The translations under genes were made by a program, and so were the position numbers. Shown in pieces: positions 1 to 7,877 of a stretch of 64,000 nt of DNA (its first letter is position 1; the number at the start of each line of letters is the position of its first letter). Source of the DNA: Bradyrhizobium sp. CB2312 (GTDB taxonomy: Bacteria; Pseudomonadota; Alphaproteobacteria; Rhizobiales; Xanthobacteraceae); assembly GCF_029714425.1 (NCBI RefSeq), contig NZ_CP121668.1, forward strand, positions 5,601,501-5,665,500, given 5' to 3'. The notes below the pieces were generated by a model, which was not told the origin of the DNA, ran no database searches, and worked only from the letters and a program-made list of their open reading frames with translations.

Positions 1-1003
1 TGGCATCGACCGCCGCTCCCGCCCGCGCGCGCCGCGCGCTGTTGACCAGCTGGCCCGGACGGTCGTCCCGGTCGGGTTCCGCGGTCGCAAGCCGCAGCAC
101 CGCGGCGTAGCCGGGCTGCACCTCCATGCGGCCGGCATGCCGGCTCGCGCTGAGCAGGCGATGCACCTTCGGCAGATTGTAGCAGGGCACATAGAACAAC
201 AGATGATGTTCGAGGTGATAGTTGACGTAGTACGGCGCGATGAACAGCCGCTCGAGAAAGTTCGCATGCGTGGTGCGGGTGTTGCGCAGGGGATCGCTGC
301 TGTCGGGTACGACGGCGTGCTCGGCGATGTTGCGGATGCGGGTGATGACCATCATCCAGGTCAGCAGCGGCACCAGCCATAGCAGCGGATAGGCCCACCA
401 CACGCCGGCGGCCACGCACGCTGCGAACATCGCGGCGTTGACGAGGCATTGTGGGCCGAGCTTCTCCCAGAAATGCGCCACACGCTGGCGCCACGGCCAA
501 TCCTTCGGCCCCAGCGCGTTCAGGAGCTGCGCCTTTCGCTGCTGATAGCCGGTCTGCCCGGTGATGTCGCGAATGAACTTGCGGCGATAGCTGAGCTTCG
601 TGATCGGAAACGGCGCCGACAGCACGAGATCAGGATCGTCCTCCTGCTGGGTGCGCGCATGATGCTGGAGATGATAGCGGCGATAGCTGCGCGTCTCGGC
701 AAAGAGCGGATAGGCGCAGAACCACTGGCTCAGCGCCAGATTGGTCCTCTCGTCGGCGGACAGGCAGCCATGCGCGCCGTCATGCATCAGGATCGCAAGG
801 CCCAGCTGGCGCGAGCCGATGATGGCGACCGCGAAGATGTAAGTGAGCGGATTGGGCCACCACGCGACGAGCGCAATCGCACCAATGATCAGCGCCCAGG
901 CGTGAGCGATCAGCGCCACGCCCTTCCACGTCACGCGCTGGCGGACGTCGGCGAGTTGATCGTCGGTCAGGAAATCGCGGGCACGCATGCGAAGTGCGGT
1001 CAT
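1..1003 (-). CDS. Membrane fatty acid desaturase, 3' end beyond window
   Basis: Predicted integral-membrane, di-iron fatty acid desaturase that would introduce a double bond into membrane acyl chains. Read on the minus strand from an ATG at 1003 it stays open to the window edge (about 334 codons), so the C-terminus is missing. Three histidine boxes are visible: HDGAH near residue 73, a YHLQHH box followed by an acidic QEDDPD stretch near residue 110, and YHLEHH near residue 265, with hydrophobic segments between boxes two and three. A good Shine-Dalgarno (GAGGAGGG) lies just before the ATG. The stop of the upstream TetR gene lies only 3 bases before this ATG, so the two are almost surely cotranscribed; the regulator probably tunes membrane unsaturation. 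The family is clear; the regiospecificity is not. Confidence 0.85.
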   Translation of the reverse strand, partial: MTALRMRARDFLTDDQLADVRQRVTWKGVALIAHAWALIIGAIALVAWWPNPLTYIFAVAIIGSRQLGLAILMHDGAHGCLSADERTNLALSQWFCAYPLFAETRSYRRYHLQHHARTQQEDDPDLVLSAPFPITKLSYRRKFIRDITGQTGYQQRKAQLLNALGPKDWPWRQRVAHFWEKLGPQCLVNAAMFAACVAAGVWWAYPLLWLVPLLTWMMVITRIRNIAEHAVVPDSSDPLRNTRTTHANFLERLFIAPYYVNYHLEHHLLFYVPCYNLPKVHRLLSASRHAGRMEVQPGYAAVLRLATAEPDRDDRPGQLVNSARRARAGAAVDA

Positions 1004-1006
1004 GGA

Positions 1007-1711
1007 CTAGCCCTCCTCGTTGGAGTTGCCGGATGCATCGCGCTCGTCGACGAGACGCAGGCGCGCGGTATCGTTTGTCGATTTTGCCTGCTCGCCCAGC
1101 ACACGCAGCATCTCGGTGCAGAGCGCCTCGGGCGAGCGGCCCATGGCGTAGCCTTCGAGAATGATGCCGATGGCGACGGCCCAGAATCGCCGCGAGCTTT
1201 CGTCGGGCGCGCGCAGGGAGCGCCAGCCGTGGCGGGCCACCTGGCCCGCATAGGCGCGCGTGCCTTCGCTGTGCAGGCGCTCGATGGTGCGCTCGACCAA
1301 AGGCGCGAGATCCTGGCGCCGCCGCGTCAGTGTCAGGGCTTCGGCGAAGAAGGCGATCGAATCGCTTGCCGTCACGGTCTCGGCGAGCGCGTAGGTGTAT
1401 TCCGCCGGCGTGCGGGCCTTCTGAGCGGCCTGCTCGGTCGCGCGCGCCAGATACAGGAGGTCGCGGCAGGCGCATTCGACGAACAGCGCCTCCTTGGTGC
1501 GGAAGTAATAGGTGATCTGGCTCGGAAACGCGTCCGCGGCCGCCGCGATGTCGGTGATCGAGGCTCCTGACAGCCCCCGCTCCCGGAACAGCGGGCTTGC
1601 CGCGTCCAGCAGCAGCGACCGCATCTTGCGACCGGCCGAGCGCGTCGCACGCACCGCATGCTTGGGATCGCCAGCCGCCTCTTTTAGTTCAGGGACAGAC
1701 TTTTTGACCAT
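1007..1711 (-). CDS. TetR/AcrR family transcriptional regulator
   Basis: DNA-binding repressor of the TetR family, 234 residues, a normal length. The N-terminal helix-turn-helix lies around residues 30-75, with the typical pattern of a short helix, GASITDIAAAA, then the recognition region and ITYYFRTKEALF. The C-terminal ligand domain is not conserved enough to name an effector. The ATG at 1711 is preceded by GAGAGG. It is the first gene of a two-gene unit with the desaturase. A perfect palindrome immediately upstream (see 1733-1749) is the likely autoregulatory operator. By analogy with DesT/FabR-type regulators the ligand may be an acyl-CoA, but that is inference from the neighbour only. 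Confidence 0.85.
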   Translation of the reverse strand: MVKKSVPELKEAAGDPKHAVRATRSAGRKMRSLLLDAASPLFRERGLSGASITDIAAAADAFPSQITYYFRTKEALFVECACRDLLYLARATEQAAQKARTPAEYTYALAETVTASDSIAFFAEALTLTRRRQDLAPLVERTIERLHSEGTRAYAGQVARHGWRSLRAPDESSRRFWAVAIGIILEGYAMGRSPEALCTEMLRVLGEQAKSTNDTARLRLVDERDASGNSNEEG

Positions 1712-1730
1712 GAGGACCTCTCGCTCGATT

Positions 1731-1760
1731 TATTTGTATGACATACAAACAAATAATTCA
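1731..1760. promoter_or_regulatory. Palindromic operator of the TetR-desaturase unit
   Basis: TTTGTATG (1733-1740), one central A, then CATACAAA (1742-1749) form a perfect 8-bp inverted repeat, with partly symmetric A/T-rich flanks. It sits 22 bases upstream of the TetR start codon, the usual place for an autoregulatory TetR operator. Binding is inferred. Confidence 0.6.
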
Positions 1761-2057
1761 AGCCGGAATGTGGTAATGGGGGATGGGTTAGACCGGACTG
1801 CACCGGAACCATCCGGGCCGAAAAGGCGGCCGGCAACCTTGCAAAGCCGGCCAAAATCCGTATAAGCGCGCCATCCGCAGACCCCGGCCGGGAGCTGAAC
1901 GGACGGTCTCAGCAAATCATTCGTGATTTTGGTGTGGCAGGGCCAGTCGGCCCGTCGTCCCGTGTTTCCGCCTTCTGAGCTTCATCCCAGAGTCCTTTCC
2001 GAAGGTCTCTTAAGGGCTTGACGCCGGGCGATGCGCCAACATGAGGAAAGGACTTCC
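1761..2057. other. Intergenic region between the TetR gene and rpsF
   Basis: About 300 bases with no convincing gene. It must hold the promoter of the rpsF ribosomal operon reading right. A CTTGAC at 2018-2023 resembles a -35 element but lies very close to rpsF, and a GC-rich stretch at 2024-2041 can fold into a small GGCG/CGCC hairpin just before the rpsF Shine-Dalgarno. I could not assign a known ribosomal leader motif with confidence. Confidence 0.3.
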
Positions 2058-2558
2058 ATGCCTCTTTATGAGCATGTCTTTCTCGCGCGCCAGGACGCGA
2101 GCACGCAGCAGGTCGAAGAGCTGACTGCGCAGATGACCGGCATCGTCGAAGGTCTCGGCGGCAAGATCACCAAGACCGAGAATTGGGGCGTTCGCTCCCT
2201 CACCTACCGCATGAACAAGAACCGCAAGGCGCACTTCGTGCTGCTCAACATCGACGCGCCGTCCGCGGCGATCGCCGAGATCGAGCGCCAGGAGCGCATC
2301 AGCGAGGACGTGATCCGCTATCTCAGCGTTCGCGTCGAAGAGCTCGAGGAAGGCCCGTCCGCGATGATGCGCAAGGCCGACCGCGATCGCGAGCGTGACG
2401 ATCGTGGTGGCGGCTTCCGCGGCGAGCGCGAAGGCGGCTTCCGTGGCGACCGCGAGGGTGGTTTCCGTGGCGGCGATCGTGACGGTGGTGGCTTCCGCGG
2501 TGATCGCGGCCCGCGCCGTCCGCGCGAGGAAGCTGAAACCACGACGGATGGGGAGTAA
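2058..2558 (+). CDS. rpsF: 30S ribosomal protein S6
   Basis: Ribosomal protein S6, which pairs with S18 on the platform of the 30S subunit. The start [13 protein letters not shown] is the conserved S6 N-terminus, so the ATG at 2058, preceded by GAGGAAAGGA, is preferred over the upstream ATG at 2031. The globular domain ends near residue 100. The remaining 65 residues form an Arg/Gly/Asp-rich tail with repeated GGFRG units, unlike the short tail of E. coli S6 but typical of the long basic-acidic tails seen in rhizobial S6. It is followed after 5 bases by rpsR, its binding partner. Confidence 0.97.
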   Translation: MPLYEHVFLARQDASTQQVEELTAQMTGIVEGLGGKITKTENWGVRSLTYRMNKNRKAHFVLLNIDAPSAAIAEIERQERISEDVIRYLSVRVEELEEGPSAMMRKADRDRERDDRGGGFRGEREGGFRGDREGGFRGGDRDGGGFRGDRGPRRPREEAETTTDGE

Positions 2559-2563
2559 GATCA

Positions 2564-2803
2564 ATGGCTGAAGCTGGTGCACGCCGTCCGTTTTTCCGTC
2601 GTCGCAAGAGCTGCCCGTTCACGGGCGCCAATGCTCCGAAGATCGACTACAAGGACTCCAAGCTGTTGATGCGTTACGTCTCCGAGCGCGGCAAGATCGT
2701 GCCGAGCCGCATCACCGCGGTGTCCGCGAAGAAGCAGCGTGAACTCGCCCGCGCCATCAAGCGCGCGCGGTTCCTGGGCCTCTTGCCCTACGTCATTCGC
2801 TAA
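2564..2803 (+). CDS. rpsR: 30S ribosomal protein S18
   Basis: Ribosomal protein S18, 79 residues, full length. The sequence shows the family core: an N-terminal basic [13 protein letters not shown] segment, [19 protein letters not shown], then [20 protein letters not shown] and LGLLPYV. It is the second gene of the rpsF-rpsR-DUF2232-rplI cluster and forms a heterodimer with S6. A strong 12-bp hairpin follows 8 bases after its stop and may attenuate transcription into the downstream membrane protein gene. Confidence 0.97.
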   Translation: MAEAGARRPFFRRRKSCPFTGANAPKIDYKDSKLLMRYVSERGKIVPSRITAVSAKKQRELARAIKRARFLGLLPYVIR

Positions 2804-2811
2804 GACGAATT

Positions 2812-2839
2812 CGACCGGCGGCGCCACCGCCGCCGGTCG
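2812..2839 (+). terminator. GC-rich hairpin after rpsR
   Basis: CGACCGGCGGCG (2812-2823), loop CCAC, and the exact complement at 2828-2839 give a perfect 12-bp stem. It is followed by a weak T-containing stretch (ctctttgat), not a T run, so it is more likely a partial terminator or mRNA-stabilising hairpin between rpsR and the next gene. Confidence 0.55.
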
Positions 2840-2930
2840 CACTCTTTGATCTCATAAGGCTTCCGGGTCGTCCGGTCGCCGATGGTTGGGGCGAGACGCC
2901 TCTAACCGCTCGAAGGGAGCGGGACAGCTG

Positions 2931-3899
2931 ATGATGGCTTTTGGACTGATAGCCCTGATCGCCGGCGCTGCGTCGGCCCTGATGTTCGCCTCGATCGTGT
3001 CGGGCGCGCTGATCTCGCTCGTCCTGGTTTGCCTTGCTCCCCTGCCGCTCATGCTGGCTGCGATCGCCTGGGGCCCGCTCTGCGGCGCGATTGGCGGTCT
3101 CGCCGCCATGCTCGTCATCGGCGGTGCGCTCAGCATGCCTCTGGCCTTGGGTTACGGTCTTGCGATCGCGTTGCCGGCCTGGTGGCTCGGGCATCTTGCC
3201 ATGCTTGGACGATCCGCGACCGGCGGTGCGGCGGTCACGGATGCGACTGCCCTCCATGTCGAATGGTATCCGCTTGGACGTATCCTGCTGTGGATTGCGG
3301 CGCTGGCGACGCTTCTGACCGCAGGATCTCTGCTGTCGCTGGGGACTGACGCGTCGGCAATCGGCGACGCGATGCGCCGCGGCTTCGCCAGGATCTTCTC
3401 GCTGGTGAGCGACACGACCGTCACCGAGAGCGATCCCCGCGTCAGCCTGATGGTCGCCGTGACGCCGGTTCTGGTTGCGGCCTCGCAGATGACGACGCTC
3501 ACCCTCAATCTCTGGCTTGCCGCAAAAGTCTCGGCTGTTTCAGGCAAGCTGCATCGGCCCTGGCCGGACCTCAGCAGCACGAGCTTGCCACCGATGACGC
3601 TCGTCGCGCTCTGTGTCGCGCTTGCCTTCAGCTTCTCCGGCGGAATGATCGGCATTCTGGCCGTCATCGTCACGACCGTCTTGATGGTGGCCTATGCGCT
3701 GATCGGCCTTGCCGTTCTGCACACCATCACGCGCGACCTCGCCAATCGCGGGTTCTGGCTCGCTGCTGCATACGCCATCATCTTCATGTTCAGCGTGAGC
3801 CTCGTCCTGCTGACCGCCCTCGGCCTCGCGGACGCGGTGTTCGGCTTCCGCGAGCGCTACCTGCGCAGTCGCCAGCCGCCGCCTTTGCCGACCCCTTAA
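2931..3899 (+). CDS. DUF2232 family membrane protein
   Basis: Polytopic inner-membrane protein of about 322 residues with roughly eight hydrophobic segments. Members of DUF2232 are found in alphaproteobacteria between rpsR and rplI, exactly as here; their function is not established. The start is placed at the ATG at 2931, preceded by GAAGGGAGCGGGA, because upstream in-frame starts are only TTG and add non-hydrophobic residues. The C-terminus is a short proline-rich tail. It is followed after 51 bases by rplI with its own Shine-Dalgarno. Family call rests on topology and gene order. Confidence 0.8.
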   Translation: MMAFGLIALIAGAASALMFASIVSGALISLVLVCLAPLPLMLAAIAWGPLCGAIGGLAAMLVIGGALSMPLALGYGLAIALPAWWLGHLAMLGRSATGGAAVTDATALHVEWYPLGRILLWIAALATLLTAGSLLSLGTDASAIGDAMRRGFARIFSLVSDTTVTESDPRVSLMVAVTPVLVAASQMTTLTLNLWLAAKVSAVSGKLHRPWPDLSSTSLPPMTLVALCVALAFSFSGGMIGILAVIVTTVLMVAYALIGLAVLHTITRDLANRGFWLAAAYAIIFMFSVSLVLLTALGLADAVFGFRERYLRSRQPPPLPTP

Positions 3900-3950
3900 G
3901 TCCAACCCTGCAACTCAGAACTCAAAGACCACTTCAAAAGGAGAACGAAT

Positions 3951-4550
3951 ATGGAAGTCATTCTGCTGGAACGCGTCAACAAGCTCGGCCAGATGGGCGA
4001 AGTCGTGAAGGTTCGCGACGGCTATGCCCGCAATTTCCTGCTCAAGCGCGGCAAGGCGTTGCGCGCCACCGCCGACAACCGTGCCAAGTACGACGGCATG
4101 AAGGCCGATCTCGAGGCCCGCAACCTTGCCTCGAAGGCCGAGGCGTCCAAGGTCGCCGAGAAGATCGAGGGCAAGAACATCATCGTGATCCGTCAGGCGT
4201 CGGAAGCCGGTCAGCTGTTCGGCTCGGTCACGGTGCGTGACGTCGTCATGGCGTTCGAAGCCGACGGCGTTTCGCTGTCCCGCCCGCAGGTGCAGCTCGA
4301 TGCGCCGATCAAGACGATCGGCAAGCACCCGATCACCGTCGCCGTCCACCCCGAGGTCGAGGTCGAGGTCACCGTCACGGTCGCACGCAGCCAGGACGAG
4401 GCCGAGCGCATCAACCGCGGCGAGGACATCTCGACCCGCAACGAGGACCGCGATGCGGCCGCCGAGGCGATTGCCGCCGCCGGCGAGTTCTTCGATCCGG
4501 AAGCCCAGCACGACGAGGTCGAGCCGGCCCCGGCTGCGGAAGAGAAGTAA
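3951..4550 (+). CDS. rplI: 50S ribosomal protein L9
   Basis: Ribosomal protein L9, which binds 23S rRNA and stretches from the 50S surface. The N-terminal domain [21 protein letters not shown] and the [10 protein letters not shown] segment are diagnostic, followed by the long connecting helix (about residues 40-75) and the C-terminal domain with [17 protein letters not shown]. Residues after about 150 form an acidic, Ala/Glu-rich extension, common in alphaproteobacterial L9. AAAGGAGAACG precedes the ATG. It is the last gene of the ribosomal cluster and is followed by a repeat and a strong terminator. Confidence 0.97.
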   Translation: MEVILLERVNKLGQMGEVVKVRDGYARNFLLKRGKALRATADNRAKYDGMKADLEARNLASKAEASKVAEKIEGKNIIVIRQASEAGQLFGSVTVRDVVMAFEADGVSLSRPQVQLDAPIKTIGKHPITVAVHPEVEVEVTVTVARSQDEAERINRGEDISTRNEDRDAAAEAIAAAGEFFDPEAQHDEVEPAPAAEEK

Positions 4551-4559
4551 GCGGGTTTG

Positions 4560-4602
4560 CCCGTCATTCCGGGGCGCTCCGCAGGACCGAACCCGGAATG
4601 AC
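4560..4602. repeat. Dispersed palindromic repeat (CCGTCATTCCGGGG type)
   Basis: GTCATTCCGGGGCG, then GCTCCGCAGGACCG, then AACCCGGAATGACG: an imperfect palindrome with 5' and 3' arms that pair. The same design recurs at 28588-28686 and 32102-32165, so this is a multi-copy intergenic element. Confidence 0.75.
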
Positions 4603-4616
4603 GAACACGATCAAAG

Positions 4617-4650
4617 AAGCCCGGCCGCCTCAAGCGGCCGGGCTTTTCGT
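4617..4650. terminator. rplI: Intrinsic terminator between rplI and the thioesterase
   Basis: AAGCCCGGCCGC (4617-4628), loop CTCAA, and the exact complement at 4634-4645, followed by TTTTCGTTTT. A perfect 12-bp stem with a T tract, so a textbook terminator for the + strand ribosomal operon. On the minus strand the restored stop of the thioesterase lies in its loop, and an A-rich stretch precedes the stem, so it may serve both convergent units. Confidence 0.85.
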
Positions 4651-5098
4651 TTTGGCCCCGATATCCTCGCTCAGCATCGCGATCGAGGCCAGTGCCGTTG
4701 CCGTATTGCTTCTCGACACCGTCGCTGAGGCAGAACACGTCGGCGGCGACCACGGAGACCTGGCGGCCCGGCTTGATCACCCTCGCCCGGCAGATCAGCT
4801 TGTCGCCGACCGCAGGCGACAACAAATTGAGCTTGTATTCCGCCGTCAGCGCCGGCTGGCCGCGCGTGGTCGCCGCGGCGATGGTCGTGGCGTTGTCGAC
4901 CAGGAAGGCGGTGACGCCGCCGTGAAAGAAGCCGTGCTGCTGGAGCAGCTCCGGCCGGCGGTCCACGGCGATCGTGCAGGTGCCGCGCGACAATTCGGAC
5001 AGCTCGGCGCCGACCAGATTCATAAAGCCCTGCCGGCCGACACTGGCGTGGATGCGCGCGGCGATCGGCTCAAATTCGGGATCTGCTTCGGCTCGCAT
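4630..5098 (-). pseudogene. PaaI-type hotdog thioesterase, frameshifted near its C-terminus
   Basis: Acyl-CoA thioesterase of the PaaI/hotdog family. Residues 1-130 read normally from the ATG at 5098 (Shine-Dalgarno GGAGAGG), with the active-site region HGFFHGGVTAFLVDNA near residues 55-70 and the later LTAEYKLNLL strand. After VEK the frame is lost. Removing one base of the TT pair at 4706-4707 restores HTATALASIAML, the expected last strand, and ends at a TGA at 4630-4632, giving 155 residues. Without this correction the frame runs on into rplI antisense to 4211, which is not credible. Either a real one-base insertion or a sequence error. The gene follows a short ORF and tandem palindromes. 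Confidence 0.7.
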
Positions 5099-5109
5099 GA
5101 GGCCTCTCC

Positions 5110-5223
5110 TTAGTCCTGGTTGATGCGGTCAGGCGACACCAGCGCACGGATCGCGCAGGCGATCAGCGCATCGGCCTCGCCGCGGAGATCGCTGCGGTCG
5201 CGCCCCGACACACTCGCGCTCAT
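5110..5223 (-). CDS. Short ORF (37 aa) upstream of the thioesterase, possible regulator remnant
   Basis: A 37-residue ORF with a strong Shine-Dalgarno (GGAGGG) 3 bases before its ATG at 5223, ending 11 bases upstream of the thioesterase start. The C-terminal stretch GEADALIACAIRALVSP looks like the final helix of a TetR-family regulator, and a TetR-type operator lies directly upstream. I therefore suspect that an internal deletion removed most of a regulator gene and left start and end joined; it could instead be a genuine small protein or leader peptide. I recognise no family directly. Confidence 0.4.
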   Translation of the reverse strand: MSASVSGRDRSDLRGEADALIACAIRALVSPDRINQD

Positions 5224-5232
5224 CAACCCTCC

Positions 5233-5260
5233 TAGAGTATTACTCTAGAGTCGTACTCTA
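5233..5260. promoter_or_regulatory. Two overlapping palindromic operators
   Basis: TAGAGTA-T-TACTCTA (5233-5247) is a perfect 7-bp palindrome. It shares its last two bases with a second one, TAGAGT-CGT-ACTCTA (5246-5260). The two centres are 13 bp apart. This tandem arrangement immediately before the short ORF start is typical of a TetR- or MarR-type autoregulatory operator. The cognate regulator is not present intact next to it. Confidence 0.6.
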
Positions 5261-5330
5261 ATCATGGTCAAGACGATGCGGAGGCCGCGATGACGCGACC
5301 TCCGCAGATCGATTGGGAATTTCAGGTGAC

Positions 5331-6305
5331 TTAGCGCGAGATCGGCGGCGCTGGCGAGCCGGAGGACTCCGTCGGCGGCGGCGCCGCAGCGGGCGCGGGC
5401 GGCGCCGGCTCCTGCGACCTGGTTGCCGGTTCGGGGCTGGCGGCGGGCGCTGCGGACTTGGGAGCCGCCTCTTCCACCGGCTTGGGCGCAGCCGGTTCAG
5501 TGGGCTTCGCCGCGAACGGTGGCGGGGCCGGCGTCACCTGCGGCACCGGATCGGACCGCAGCGCCGGAGCGTCGCTGCTGCGCGGCTCGACCTTGGCGCT
5601 ATCAGGCTTTGGCTCGGCGGGTTTCTCCGACGCCCTGCTGCTGTCGGGCTTGGTGTCAGGCTCGACCTTGCTGCTCTCCGGCTTGGACTCGGGCCTCGGC
5701 TCGCTCTTCTTCTCTTCAGTGGTGGGCGCAGCTGCGTCGACCTTCGGTGCTTCCTCGGTCCCGGGCTTGCTGCGACGCTTGCCTTTGCGGCCCTCGGGCA
5801 AGGCCTGGCCTTCAGGGTTCGCACCCTCCTCGCTCGGCCGCGCCGCGCGCTTCTGCCGACCCTCGGCAGGCGGAGCCACGCCCTCGCCCTCCGGCTTGGC
5901 CGCTTCCTGGGAGCGCTGGCGGCGGCCCTGATGCTCTGGCGACTGGCCCGGCGCGGTGTTCGCGTCCTTCTCCTTGGCGCCGTCCTTCTTGCCATCCTTG
6001 GCCTGATAGCGGGTGTCGGTAGCGCCGTTGGAGACGAGGTAGGAGGCGAGGATGCCCGCCATGTCCGAGCTCGTGGTGTAGTGCTGGCGCAGGAAGCCCG
6101 GCAGCGAGCCGGGCGCGACGGACTTCAGCAGGCCACGCGGGCTCTTGTGGCACGCATTGCAGGTCTGCGCGAAGATCTGGGACGGGCTTTTGCCGGCCTC
6201 GAGGTTCGTCGCCTGCGCAAGAACGGTATCGGTCGCGCCGAAGCCGATCAGAAGCAATACCGTCGCGAGGCTGAGCGCTCGGCTCGACATTCCCATCATC
6301 TCCAT
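5331..6305 (-). CDS. Secreted protein with a c-type haem motif and a long disordered tail
   Basis: Up to 324 residues. An N-terminal signal peptide (hydrophobic stretch about residues 8-30, cleavage after VLAQA) is followed by a small domain of about 65 residues carrying CNACH, the CxxCH haem c attachment motif, near residue 49. A methionine in SSDMAGIL about 35 residues later could be the distal axial ligand. From about residue 100 to the end the chain is low-complexity, rich in Pro, Glu, Lys, Ser and Ala with repeated PES, KPE and AAP runs, and is expected to be disordered. Likely a periplasmic monohaem cytochrome-like protein; partner unknown. The start may be the later ATG after a GGAG, shortening it by 3-5 residues. 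Confidence 0.7.
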   Translation of the reverse strand: MEMMGMSSRALSLATVLLLIGFGATDTVLAQATNLEAGKSPSQIFAQTCNACHKSPRGLLKSVAPGSLPGFLRQHYTTSSDMAGILASYLVSNGATDTRYQAKDGKKDGAKEKDANTAPGQSPEHQGRRQRSQEAAKPEGEGVAPPAEGRQKRAARPSEEGANPEGQALPEGRKGKRRSKPGTEEAPKVDAAAPTTEEKKSEPRPESKPESSKVEPDTKPDSSRASEKPAEPKPDSAKVEPRSSDAPALRSDPVPQVTPAPPPFAAKPTEPAAPKPVEEAAPKSAAPAASPEPATRSQEPAPPAPAAAPPPTESSGSPAPPISR

Positions 6306-6571
6306 TGAATTCCGAGAGGTGCAGCCGGCGGCGGGCGCGGCGGCGGGTGACCTTTTAGCGGATTGAGCCGCGAATGGAAGCAGGCCGCACCCGCAAGGGT
6401 GTGGTTAAGCGGTTTTGGAATATCGGCTTTGAACCCGGCGCAATAGTGCGTCCGGAACATCCTCCCCACATTTTACATGCAAACGCATAGGAACCAGAGC
6501 GGGACCTGAGCGTCAGATGTGAAGACCGGGTTAGTCGCATCTCTTCGGGTTCGCTCGAGAGGAAGGTGTCG

Positions 6572-7822
6572 ATGGACCGATTGTTGCGTAGATTCCTGTC
6601 TCATTTCATCCGCCGCGGGTCGCTGACGGTGACCAGCGCAAGCGGATCGAAGTTCACTTTTGGCGACGGCTCGGGCGAGCCGGTCGCGGTGCGTTTCCTC
6701 ACCGCGGACGCCGAGCGGAGGATCCTCATCAACCCCGAGCTCGGGCTTGGCGAGGCCTACATGGACGGCGACTTCGTCGTCGAGCACGGCTCCCTAGCTG
6801 ATGCGCTCGCGATCCTGCTCGATCAACCCGACCTATTGCCACAGTGGGCAAAACCCTGGTGGCACCTGCGCTATCTGACGCGGCACCTGAAGCAGTTCAA
6901 TCCGCGCTCGCGCGCCCGCAGCAACGTCGCACATCATTACGATCTCGACGCGAGGCTCTATTCGCTCTTCCTCGATGCCGACAAGCAATATAGCTGCGCC
7001 TATTTCGAGACGCCGGAGACCACGCTCGACGATGCGCAGCTCGCCAAGAAGCGGCACATTGCCGCGAAGCTGCTCATTGGAAGCGGCCAGCGCCTCCTCG
7101 ACATCGGCTCGGGCTGGGGCGGTCTCGGGCTCTACCTCGCCGAGATCGGCGGCGCCGACGTCACCGGCGTCACGCTGTCGACCGAGCAGCTGCAGATTGC
7201 CAATTCGCGTGCGGCCGAGAAGGGCCTGAGCGGATCGGCGCGCTTCCTGCTCGAGGACTATCGCGACATCGACGGGCCGTTCGATCGCATCGTCTCGGTC
7301 GGCATGTTCGAGCATGTCGGGGCGAGGTTCTACGACACCTATTTCGAGCGCTGCGCCGAGCTCCTGAGCGAGGACGGCATCATGCTGCTGCACTCGATCG
7401 GCCGGTCACAGGGGCCGGATTCGACCAATCCCTGGATCGCCAAATACATCTTCCCAGGCGGCTACATCCCCGCCGTGTCGGAGGTGCTACCGGCGATCGA
7501 GCACGCTGGCCTGCTGGTCTGCGACATCGAGATTCTGCGCCTGCACTATGCCGAAACGCTGAAGGCCTGGCGGGAGCGCTTCATGGCGCGGCGCGAGGAA
7601 GCCGTGCAGTTCTACGACGAGCGCTTCGCGCTGATGTGGGAGTTTTACCTGGCAGCCTGCGAGATGACCTTCCGCAAGCAGGCGATGATGAACTTCCAGA
7701 TCCAGCTCACCAAGCGTCAAGGTGTGGTGCCGATCACCCGGGACTACATCGCGCGGGAGGAAGCCCGCCTGCGGGCGATCGAAGGCGGCGCCAAGCCCAG
7801 GCTGAAGCTGGCCGGTGAATGA
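6572..7822 (+). CDS. cfa: Cyclopropane-fatty-acyl-phospholipid synthase
   Basis: SAM-dependent enzyme that adds a methylene bridge across the double bond of unsaturated acyl chains in membrane phospholipids, normally in stationary phase or under acid stress. 416 residues, usual for the family. The SAM-binding glycine motif DIGSGWGGLGLYLAE lies near residue 175, preceded by the family segment NVAHHYDLDARLYSLFLD and YSCAYF near residues 115-145. The ATG at 6572 follows GAGAGGAAGG; a GTG 6 bases earlier is less likely. It stands alone with a hairpin and a dispersed repeat downstream. The 266 bases upstream hold no recognised gene. Confidence 0.93.
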   Translation: MDRLLRRFLSHFIRRGSLTVTSASGSKFTFGDGSGEPVAVRFLTADAERRILINPELGLGEAYMDGDFVVEHGSLADALAILLDQPDLLPQWAKPWWHLRYLTRHLKQFNPRSRARSNVAHHYDLDARLYSLFLDADKQYSCAYFETPETTLDDAQLAKKRHIAAKLLIGSGQRLLDIGSGWGGLGLYLAEIGGADVTGVTLSTEQLQIANSRAAEKGLSGSARFLLEDYRDIDGPFDRIVSVGMFEHVGARFYDTYFERCAELLSEDGIMLLHSIGRSQGPDSTNPWIAKYIFPGGYIPAVSEVLPAIEHAGLLVCDIEILRLHYAETLKAWRERFMARREEAVQFYDERFALMWEFYLAACEMTFRKQAMMNFQIQLTKRQGVVPITRDYIAREEARLRAIEGGAKPRLKLAGE

Positions 7823-7831
7823 GTTCTCGAG

Positions 7832-7859
7832 CCCCGTTTCCGATGGCATCGGAACGGGA
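7832..7859 (+). terminator. cfa: Hairpin downstream of cfa
   Basis: CCCGTTTCCGATG (7833-7845) pairs with CATCGGAACGGG (7847-7858) with a single bulged T; the loop is very tight. No T run directly follows (actctcgattcctgtttt comes after), so it is a probable but not textbook terminator. Confidence 0.5.
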
Positions 7860-7877
7860 CTCTCGATTCCTGTTTTG

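Noticed and set aside
2010..2057. Known S6:S18-binding leader motif before rpsF
   Set aside because: A small GC hairpin is present but I could not place the diagnostic bulged CCG with confidence.
2031..2057. Upstream ATG of rpsF giving a 9-residue extension
   Set aside because: The Shine-Dalgarno GAGGAAAGGA lies after that ATG and before MPLYEH, the conserved S6 start.
4211..4629. Long minus-strand extension of the thioesterase frame through rplI
   Set aside because: It runs antisense over a ribosomal protein gene and a terminator, and the conserved C-terminal strand of the thioesterase appears in another frame; a one-base frameshift explains it better.
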